A DNA stretch of 64,000 nucleotides, from NCBI RefSeq assembly GCF_025290835.2, contig NZ_JAOCQD020000002.1, positions 558,001 through 622,000 of the forward strand, written 5' to 3'. A program made the translations under genes and the position numbers. This DNA comes from Aquabacterium sp. OR-4 (lineage in GTDB: Bacteria; Pseudomonadota; Gammaproteobacteria; Burkholderiales; Burkholderiaceae_C). Under the pieces are notes generated by a model. That model was given only the letters and a program-made list of their open reading frames with translations. It was not told the DNA's origin and did not search any database. Shown here piece after piece: positions 56,160-64,000 of this stretch (positions are counted from its first letter, which is position 1; each line of letters opens with the position of its first letter).

Positions 56160-57605
56160 ATGACGATGAAGCCCAACCTGATCGGCGGCCAATGGCTGGA
56201 CGGCGAGCGCGCCAGCCGCAACATCAACCCCAGCGACACGCGCGACCTGGTGGGTGAATACGCCCAGGCCAGCCGCAGCCAGACCGAGGCCGCCATCGCC
56301 GCGGCCAGCGCCGCCTTCCCGGCCTGGAGCCTCTCCACGCCGCAGCAGCGCTTCGACATCCTGGACGCCGCCGGCAGCGAGATCCTGGCGCGCCGCAACG
56401 AGCTGGGCGACCTGCTGGCGCGCGAAGAGGGCAAGACCCTGCCCGAGGCCATCGGCGAGGTGGTGCGGGCCGGCAACATCTTCAAGTTCTTTGCCGGCGA
56501 GGCGCTGCGCCCGGGCGGTGAAACCATGCCCTCGGTGCGCCCCGGCGTGGGCGTGGAGGTCACGCGCGAGGCCATCGGCGTGGTCGGCCTGATCACGCCC
56601 TGGAACTTTCCGATCGCGATTCCCGCCTGGAAGATCGCGCCGGCGCTGGCCCATGGCAACTGCGTGGTCTTCAAGCCGGCCGATCTGGTGCCCGGCAGCG
56701 CCTGGGCACTGGCCGAGATCCTGCACCGCGCGGGCGTGCCGGCCGGCGTGTTCAACCTGGTGATGGGCCGCGGCTCGGAGGTGGGCCAGGTGCTGCTCGA
56801 CGACGCCCGCATCGCCGGCATCAGCTTCACCGGCAGCACCGCCACCGGTGCGCGCGTGGCCCAGGCCTGCGTGGCGCGCGGCGCCCGCTACCAGCTGGAG
56901 ATGGGCGGCAAGAACCCCTTCGTGGTGCTGGACGACGCCGACCTGGGCGTGGCCGTCAACTGCGCCATCAACAGCGGCTTCTTCAGCACCGGCCAGCGCT
57001 GCACGGCCAGCAGCCGGGTGATCGTCACCGAGGGCATCCACGACCGCTTCGTGGCCGCCATGGCCGAGCGCATGGCCACGCTGAAGGTCGACGACGCGCG
57101 CCTGGCCGGCACCGACATCGGCCCGGTGGTCGACGAGCGCCAGCTGGCGCAAGACCTCGAGTACATCGCCATCGGCCAGGCCGAAGGCGCGCGCCTGGTG
57201 GCCGGTGGCCAGGCCCTGCCCAGCAGCGGCGCGGGGGCGCCCGGCCACTACCTGCGCCCGGCGCTGTTTGCCGACACCACGGCGGCCATGCGCATCAACC
57301 GCGAAGAGATCTTCGGCCCGGTGGTCAGCGTGATGCGCGCCAGAAACTACGACGAAGCCCTGGCCCTGGCCAACGACACGCCCTTCGGCCTGGCCAGCGG
57401 CATTGCCACCACCAGCCTGAAACACGCCACGCACTTCAAGCGCCAGGCCCAGGCCGGCATGGTGATGGTGAACCTGCCCACCGCGGGGGTGGATTACCAC
57501 GTGCCCTTCGGCGGCCGCAAGGCCAGCAGCCACGGCCCGCGCGAGCAGGGCCGCCATGCCGCCGAGTTCTACACCACGGTGAAGACCGCCTACACCCAGG
57601 CTTGA
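56160..57605 (+). CDS. 2-oxoglutarate semialdehyde dehydrogenase (ALDH family)
   Basis: A 481-residue protein (ATG 56160 or 56166). ITPWNFPIAIPAWKIAPAL (NAD site), FTGSTATGARV, LEMGGKNPFVVLDDADL with the Glu base, and GQRCTASSR with Cys281 as nucleophile; then EEIFGPVVSV. It oxidises the semialdehyde to 2-oxoglutarate as the last pathway step. 31 bp separate it from the previous gene. Confidence 0.88.
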   Translation: MTMKPNLIGGQWLDGERASRNINPSDTRDLVGEYAQASRSQTEAAIAAASAAFPAWSLSTPQQRFDILDAAGSEILARRNELGDLLAREEGKTLPEAIGEVVRAGNIFKFFAGEALRPGGETMPSVRPGVGVEVTREAIGVVGLITPWNFPIAIPAWKIAPALAHGNCVVFKPADLVPGSAWALAEILHRAGVPAGVFNLVMGRGSEVGQVLLDDARIAGISFTGSTATGARVAQACVARGARYQLEMGGKNPFVVLDDADLGVAVNCAINSGFFSTGQRCTASSRVIVTEGIHDRFVAAMAERMATLKVDDARLAGTDIGPVVDERQLAQDLEYIAIGQAEGARLVAGGQALPSSGAGAPGHYLRPALFADTTAAMRINREEIFGPVVSVMRARNYDEALALANDTPFGLASGIATTSLKHATHFKRQAQAGMVMVNLPTAGVDYHVPFGGRKASSHGPREQGRHAAEFYTTVKTAYTQA

Positions 57606-57642
57606 GCGGCACGCCGCACCGAGAACAAGAAGTCAAACCGCC

Positions 57643-58791
<1,149 letters not shown>

Positions 58792-58821
58792 CGCCGCGCC
58801 GCCCGACCCGCCCGCCACGCC

Positions 58822-59763
58822 ATGAGCGCCTCCGCCACCCTCTCCGCCACTGCCGCCGACAGCGCGCACCCGGCCAGCGCCACGCAGGCCGGCGTGCGCC
58901 GCAGCCAGGCCAGCAATGCGCTGTTTGTCCTGCCCTTTCTGGCCGCGCACGTGCTGCTGGTCACCTGGCCGCTGCTGCACGGCATCTACATCAGCTTCCA
59001 CGACCACGACCTGCTGGCCGACGACAGCCACTTCATCGGGCTGGAGAACTTCCGCAACCTGCTCGACGACGACATCTTCCACCAGGTACTGGTCAACACC
59101 CTGCGCTTCGTGGGCTTCACGGTGCCGGCCTGCGTGCTGCTGGGCCTGGGCCTGGCGCTGGCGCTCAACCGTCCGGGCCGGCTCTACACCGGTCTGCGCG
59201 CGCTGTTCTTCGGCGCCTCGGTGCTGTCGGTGAGCGTGGTGTCACTGGTGTGGATGCTGGCGATGATGCCCGACCGCGGCCTGATCTCGCAGATGGCCGC
59301 GGCCATCGGCATCCACGATCTGGCGCTGCTCACCACGCAAGGCACGGCCATGCCCAGCCTGGCCTTCGTGACCACCTGGTGGGTCATCGGCCTGCCGATG
59401 ATGCTGTTTCTCTCGGCGCTGCAGCAGATCCCGCACGAGCTGTACGAAGCCGCCGCGCTCGACAACGCCGGCCGCTGGCGCACCTTCTGGCGCATCACCC
59501 TGCCCAGCCTGCGCCGCACCGTGGTGCTGGTGGTGGTGATCGAGATCCTGCGCCAGATCCAGGTGTTTCCGCAGGTCATGCTGCTCACCGCCGGCGGGCC
59601 CAGCAACAGCACCCGGCCGATCGTGCAGTTCATCTACGAGCAGGGCTTCGTGGCGCTGACGCTGGGCTATGCCTCGGCCGCCACCCAGGTGCTGCTGGTG
59701 GCCATGCTGGCCGGCGTCTCGCTGCAGCTGTGGCTGGAACGGGCGCCGAAGGGAGGCCGCTGA
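58822..59763 (+). CDS. CUT1 ABC transporter permease, MalF type
   Basis: A 313-residue protein with six membrane segments. The EAA loop (YEAAALDNAGRWRTFWRITLP) is at residues ~213-233. It pairs with the next gene to form the import channel. The initial ~30 residues are polar and Ala/Ser/Thr-rich. Confidence 0.9.
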   Translation: MSASATLSATAADSAHPASATQAGVRRSQASNALFVLPFLAAHVLLVTWPLLHGIYISFHDHDLLADDSHFIGLENFRNLLDDDIFHQVLVNTLRFVGFTVPACVLLGLGLALALNRPGRLYTGLRALFFGASVLSVSVVSLVWMLAMMPDRGLISQMAAAIGIHDLALLTTQGTAMPSLAFVTTWWVIGLPMMLFLSALQQIPHELYEAAALDNAGRWRTFWRITLPSLRRTVVLVVVIEILRQIQVFPQVMLLTAGGPSNSTRPIVQFIYEQGFVALTLGYASAATQVLLVAMLAGVSLQLWLERAPKGGR

Positions 59764-59764
59764 G

Positions 59765-60601
59765 ATGGCCGCGCTGCAACAACGGCCGCTGGCCGACCGC
59801 CTGGTGCTGTGGGGCGTGATGGCCCTGGCCCTGCTGTGGCTGGCGCCCATGGTGTGGGTGCTGGCGCTCTCGTTCAAGCCCAACGAGCTGCTGATGTCGC
59901 GCGCCGACGTGTTTCTCGGCCCGCCCTACACGCTGGAGAACTTTGGCGACATCCTGCAGGCCTCGCTGGTGTTTCGCTGGCTGGCCAACAGCGCCATCGT
60001 CTCGCTGGTGCAGACCGCCGGCGTGCTGGTGCTCAGCAGCCTGGCCGGCTACGGCTTTGCGCGCACCGAGTTCCCGGGCCGGCGCTGGCTGTATGCGCTG
60101 GTGCTGATCGGCCTGGCGGTGCCCGGCCAGGCCATCTTCATCCCGCTGCACCGGCTGATGTCGGCGCTCGATCTGCAGAACACCCATGCCGGCCTGATCC
60201 TGCCGGGCCTGGCCGGGCCGTTTGGCGTGTACCTGATGACGCAGTACTTCCGCGCCATCCCCACCGAGCTGGAAGAGGCCGCGCTGCTCGACAACGCCAG
60301 CCGCTTCAAGGTGTTCTGGCGGGTCACGCTGCCGCTCACGCTGCCGGCGCAGGCCACGCTGGGCATCTTCACCTTCCTGGGCTCGTGGAACGACTATGTG
60401 TGGCCGCTGGTCATCGCCACCAAGCCCGAGATATACACGCTGACCCGCGGCCTGGCCTCGATGCAGTCGAACTACGCGCAATCCGAGGGCCTGGGCTTTC
60501 TGATGGCGCAGGCGGTGTTCGCCGCGCTGCCGGTGCTGCTGGTCTACGCCTTCTTCCAGAAGTACCTGGTCACCGCCGTGGCCGGCACGGGCCGGCATTG
60601 A
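59765..60601 (+). CDS. CUT1 ABC transporter permease, MalG type
   Basis: A 278-residue protein from ATG 59765, one base after the preceding stop. Six membrane segments and the EAA loop (LEEAALLDNASRFKVFWRVTLPL) at residues ~170-190. AraQ-like permeases of arabino-oligosaccharide systems have the same build. Confidence 0.9.
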   Translation: MAALQQRPLADRLVLWGVMALALLWLAPMVWVLALSFKPNELLMSRADVFLGPPYTLENFGDILQASLVFRWLANSAIVSLVQTAGVLVLSSLAGYGFARTEFPGRRWLYALVLIGLAVPGQAIFIPLHRLMSALDLQNTHAGLILPGLAGPFGVYLMTQYFRAIPTELEEAALLDNASRFKVFWRVTLPLTLPAQATLGIFTFLGSWNDYVWPLVIATKPEIYTLTRGLASMQSNYAQSEGLGFLMAQAVFAALPVLLVYAFFQKYLVTAVAGTGRH

Positions 60602-60614
60602 GCGGGCCGTCACG

Positions 60615-61991
60615 ATGAACATCCTGCGCCCCTTCCACCGCCGCAACCTGCTGGCCGCCGCCGCCCTGGTGGCCGCCGCCTCGCTGCCTACTGCACTGGC
60701 CACGCCGGCCCCGGCCGCGCCCTCGCTGAAGGGCACCGAGATCACGCTGATGCGCTTTTTCGGCAGCTGCGAGGCCAAGTACGGCCGCACCACCGATGCG
60801 CGCCAGGCCAGCGGCGAGTGCGGCATCGTCACCGCGCTGGTCAACCGCTTCAACGCCACCAATCCCGATGGCATCGTGGTCAAGACCCAGGTCACCGAAT
60901 GGGGGCCCTACTACGACCAGCTCAACGCCCGCCTGGTGGCCAAGGACGCGCCCACCCTCTCGGTGATGCACGAATCGCTGCTGGGCGACTACGTGCGCCG
61001 CAAGCTGGTGCTGCCGCTGGACGAAGGCCTGCGCGCCGAAGGCGTGGACGTGGCCGACTTCACCGAGCACGCCCACCGCGGCGTCACAGTGGCCGGCCAG
61101 ACCTATGCGCTGCCCTTCGACACCTGGTCGTGGCTGTGGCACATCAACCTGAACCTGATGCGCAAGGCCGGCCTGGTGCAGGCCGACGGCAAGCCGCTGC
61201 TGCCGCGCAACCCCGACGAGCTGCTGGCCCAGGCCCAGCGCTTCAAACAGGCCACCGGCAAGCCCTACTTCGCGTGGGCGGTGGCCAACGAGACGGTGGC
61301 CCACACGCGCACCTTTCTCACCCTCGTCTACCAGCAGGGCGGCCAGCTGTTCGGGGCCGACGGGCGCAGCATCTCGGTCAGCGGCCCCGAGGCGCGCACC
61401 GCCTTCGCGCTGATGAAGCGCCTGTACGACGAAGGCCACATCAAGCGCAATGCCGACTACGGCGGCGCCAACCGCGCCTGGCTCAATGGCGAGGCCGGCA
61501 CCATCGTGGTGGGCACCTGGACCATCGACCAGTTCATGGCCGAGGCCGAGAAGGCCGACTCGCCGCTGCACAAGGGCTACCACGTGCTGCCCTTTCCGCA
61601 GCTGTATGCCAAGCCGGCGCTGTTTGCCGACGGCCATGCCTGGGTGCTGATGCGCCACGGCAACCAGGACGAGCGCCAGCGCCGCGCGGCGTTCAAGCTG
61701 CTCAAGTTTCTCTATGACAACGACGTGGCCTGGGCCCGCACCGGCCACCTGCCCACCAGCCGCGCCCAGGCCGCCAGCCCGGCCTTCACCAGCCTGCCGT
61801 TTCGCGACGGTCTGCTGTCGATCACCCGCAACGGCCAGGGCCTGCCGCCCGAGGTGCCGGTGCAGCGCACCGTCGAAAACCTGATCGGCGAGGAGATCAC
61901 CAACCTGATCATCGCCGGCAAGCCGCTCGAGCAGGTGATCACCAGCATCGAGAAGCGCGTCAACGTGGCGCTGCGCAAGGCGCGGCGCTGA
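60615..61991 (+). CDS. Sugar ABC transporter substrate-binding protein
   Basis: A 458-residue periplasmic protein. Signal peptide RRNLLAAAALVAAASLPTALA, with no lipobox. The mature part is a CUT1 binding protein (ITLMRFFGSCEAKYG, YYDQLNARLVAKDAPTLSVMH, AWLNGEAGTIVVGTWTIDQFM). Two Cys in GSCEAKYG and SGECG may form a disulphide. It probably binds arabinose oligosaccharides released by GH127/GH43. Confidence 0.9.
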   Translation: MNILRPFHRRNLLAAAALVAAASLPTALATPAPAAPSLKGTEITLMRFFGSCEAKYGRTTDARQASGECGIVTALVNRFNATNPDGIVVKTQVTEWGPYYDQLNARLVAKDAPTLSVMHESLLGDYVRRKLVLPLDEGLRAEGVDVADFTEHAHRGVTVAGQTYALPFDTWSWLWHINLNLMRKAGLVQADGKPLLPRNPDELLAQAQRFKQATGKPYFAWAVANETVAHTRTFLTLVYQQGGQLFGADGRSISVSGPEARTAFALMKRLYDEGHIKRNADYGGANRAWLNGEAGTIVVGTWTIDQFMAEAEKADSPLHKGYHVLPFPQLYAKPALFADGHAWVLMRHGNQDERQRRAAFKLLKFLYDNDVAWARTGHLPTSRAQAASPAFTSLPFRDGLLSITRNGQGLPPEVPVQRTVENLIGEEITNLIIAGKPLEQVITSIEKRVNVALRKARR

Positions 61992-62076
61992 GCCGGCGGC
62001 CCGCCGCCCCGGCACCGGACGCTGACCCAGACAGAACGCTGACCCAACCCATTAGCTCCCCAACCAAGCACCACCG

Positions 62077-63669
62077 ATGTTCCAAGCCTCCCTCACCGTC
62101 GACCGCGACTTCGCCATTGCCCCGCTCGACCGCCGCGTGTTCGGCGTGTTCGTCGAGCACATGGGCCGCTGCGTCTACACCGGCATCTACGAGCCCGGCC
62201 ACCCCAGCGCCGACGAGCAGGGCTTCCGGCAGGACGTGATCGAGCTCACCCGCGAGCTGGGCGCCACCATCGTGCGCTACCCCGGCGGCAACTTCATGTC
62301 GGGCTACAACTGGGAAGACGGCGTCGGCCCCAAGGACCAGCGCCCCACCCGGCTCGACCTGGCCTGGTTCAGCACCGAGACCAACCAGGTCGGCACCAAC
62401 GAGTTCGTCGACTGGTGCCGCAAGGTGGGCATCTCGCCGATGTACGGCGTCAACCTGGGCACCCGCGGCCCCGACGAGGCGCGCCACTACATCGAGTACT
62501 GCAACCACCCCGGCGGCACCACGCTGAGCCAGCAGCGCCAGGCGCACGGCTATGCCCAGCCGCACGACGTGAAGCTGTGGTGCCTGGGCAATGAGATGGA
62601 CGGCCCCTGGCAGATCTGCCGCAAGACGGCCGAGGAGTACGGCCGCATCGCGCTCGAGACCGGCAAGCTGATGAAGATGGTCGACCCGACCATCGAGCTG
62701 GCCGCCTGCGGCAGCTCGGCCCACGACATGCCCACCTACGGCCACTGGGAAGAAACCGTGCTGGAGCACTGCTTCGAGGTGGCCGACTACATCTCGCTGC
62801 ACACCTACTTCAGCAAGTACAACAACCACGCGGCCATGGCCCGCGCCTCCACCGAGGCGGCCGACTACCGCAGCACCGGCGAGTACCTGGCCCAGGTCGA
62901 AACCACCGGCCAGTTCATCGAGGAGATCGTGGCCGTGGCCGATGCCGTGGCCGCGCGCAAGCACAGCGCCAAGCGCATCCACCTCTCGTTCGACGAGTGG
63001 AACGTGTGGTACCGCGCCCGCCACGGCGAGCACCTGCGCCCCACGGGCTGGCCGGTGGCGCCGCGCCTGCTGGAAGAGGTGTACACGATGGAAGACGCGC
63101 TGCTGGTCGGCGGCGTGCTCACCACGCTGATCAACCATGCCGACCGCGTGAAGATCGCCTGCATGGCCCAGCTGGTCAACGTGATCGGCCCGATCATGAC
63201 CGAGCCCGGCGGCGCCGCCTGGCGCCAGACCATCTTCCACCCCTTTGCCCAGGCCGCCAAATGGGGCCGCGGCACGGTGCTCAAGCCGGTGCTGCGCTCG
63301 CCCGGCTATGCCCACGCCACGCTGGGCGAGCTGCCCTACCTGGTGGCCAGCGTGGTCGACGATGCCGAGACCGGCACCACGGCGCTGTTCGTGCTGAACC
63401 GCCACCTCAGCGAGCCGATGGACCTGCAGGTGGCCCTGCGTGGCCTGGGGGCTGATCGGCTGCTGGTCGAATCGCTGACGCTGCACCACGCCAACCTGGA
63501 GGCCATCAACACCGCCAGCGCCCCGGCCAACGTGGCCCCGCAGTCGCTGGACGGCGTGCAGCTCGACGGCGAGGCCCTGCGCGCCACGCTGCCGCCGGCC
63601 TCGTGGAACGTGATCGTCACCCGGTCGGCCGGGCGCGCTGCCAGCAGCGCCCCGCCGATCACCGCCTGA
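62077..63669 (+). CDS. abfA: GH51 alpha-L-arabinofuranosidase, cytoplasmic
   Basis: A 530-residue protein with no signal peptide, so it acts on imported oligosaccharides. Acid/base Glu173 (GNEMDG) and nucleophile Glu307 (SFDEWNVWY) are clear. RYPGGNFMSGYNWEDGVGP and FSKYNN are family regions. It releases L-arabinose for the SDR and the rest of the pathway. Confidence 0.92.
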   Translation: MFQASLTVDRDFAIAPLDRRVFGVFVEHMGRCVYTGIYEPGHPSADEQGFRQDVIELTRELGATIVRYPGGNFMSGYNWEDGVGPKDQRPTRLDLAWFSTETNQVGTNEFVDWCRKVGISPMYGVNLGTRGPDEARHYIEYCNHPGGTTLSQQRQAHGYAQPHDVKLWCLGNEMDGPWQICRKTAEEYGRIALETGKLMKMVDPTIELAACGSSAHDMPTYGHWEETVLEHCFEVADYISLHTYFSKYNNHAAMARASTEAADYRSTGEYLAQVETTGQFIEEIVAVADAVAARKHSAKRIHLSFDEWNVWYRARHGEHLRPTGWPVAPRLLEEVYTMEDALLVGGVLTTLINHADRVKIACMAQLVNVIGPIMTEPGGAAWRQTIFHPFAQAAKWGRGTVLKPVLRSPGYAHATLGELPYLVASVVDDAETGTTALFVLNRHLSEPMDLQVALRGLGADRLLVESLTLHHANLEAINTASAPANVAPQSLDGVQLDGEALRATLPPASWNVIVTRSAGRAASSAPPITA

Positions 63670-63806
63670 GCGTGGCCGGCCGGGCCCGAACGGCAGCTTC
63701 CGCCAAATCCCCCCAGACCCACCACCCGCGCCTTGCACGACGCCGGGTGGTCAGGGCAGCGCTTTGCCTGCCGCTCACACCGCTGTTGACTCCGCCGCTC
63801 GCCACG

Positions 63807-64000
63807 ATGACCGCCTGCACCACCGCACCCAGCACCGACGCCGCAACCGCCACCGCCGCCGCCGCTGCCGACTGGCAGCACCCGCTGGTGCCGCAGCGGG
63901 CCGACCCGCACATCGGCCTGCACGGCAGCCGCTACTGGTTCACGGCCTCGGTGCCCAGCTACGACGCCATCGAGCTGCGCAGCGCCGCCCACATCGGCGG
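63807..64000 (+). CDS. GH43 family glycosidase, start only (cut by window edge)
   Basis: From ATG 63807 the frame is open to the edge. After a Thr/Ala-rich start (~20 residues) the protein reads WQHPLVPQRADPHIGLH, then YWFTASVPSYDAIELR, typical for the first blade of GH43 arabinanases/arabinofuranosidases with the catalytic base Asp in ADPH. Whether it is secreted is not clear from this part. Confidence 0.8.
   Translation, partial: MTACTTAPSTDAATATAAAAADWQHPLVPQRADPHIGLHGSRYWFTASVPSYDAIELRSAAHIG

Overview
The DNA is GC-rich and its chromosomal genes (SuhB, MutS, an Anbu-type proteasome relative, a PEP-CTERM surface protein, DctA) point to a betaproteobacterium of the order Burkholderiales; genus not determinable from the window alone.

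Layout. (1) 1-1113: the end of suhB, with an unusual disordered RG-rich tail. (2) 1171-38864: a complete siphovirus-type prophage of about 37.7 kb inserted in the 5' end of mutS. A 15-bp direct repeat marks attL (1171-1185) and attR (38850-38864); mutS codons 1-24 are stranded at 1114-1185 and the other ~850 codons lie at 38853-41414. The phage end restores the conserved HTPMMQQ start of MutS in frame, but the original promoter and start codon are cut off. (3) 1661-25799, minus strand: membrane/lysis-like genes, lambda-like tail genes including a -1 frameshift G/GT pair, HK97-type head genes, terminase, HNH, Q-like regulator, DnaB helicase and a CII-like regulator. (4) 26084-31277: immunity region (Cro-like and CI-like proteins, paired 16-bp operators on both sides) and a rightward operon of small overlapping genes. 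(5) 31272-37398: an integron inside the prophage, with eight attC sites, eight gene cassettes, an attI-like core site and an integron integrase. By the extrahelical-base rule every attC points left, away from intI, as in a normal integron, yet every cassette gene reads right, toward intI and in line with the phage operon. (6) 37399-38676: the phage's own P4-type integrase, ending against intI.

(7) 41442-47070: chromosomal genes for an Anbu peptidase, an HDOD protein, a PEP-CTERM protein, an alpha/beta hydrolase and DctA. (8) 47070-64000: a sugar-catabolic locus for L-arabinose-containing polysaccharide: GalM, a MATE exporter, GH127, a short-chain dehydrogenase, then divergently an IlvD/Edd-type dehydratase, a KDA-dehydratase-like aldolase-family enzyme, a ketoglutarate-semialdehyde-type dehydrogenase, a CUT1 ABC transporter, GH51 and the start of a GH43. 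Together they outline release, import and non-phosphorylative oxidation of L-arabinose to 2-oxoglutarate.

The main points for a second look are the integron carried by a phage with all cassette genes inverted relative to their attC sites, and the insertion of that phage in mutS, which could make mismatch repair depend on the state of the prophage.
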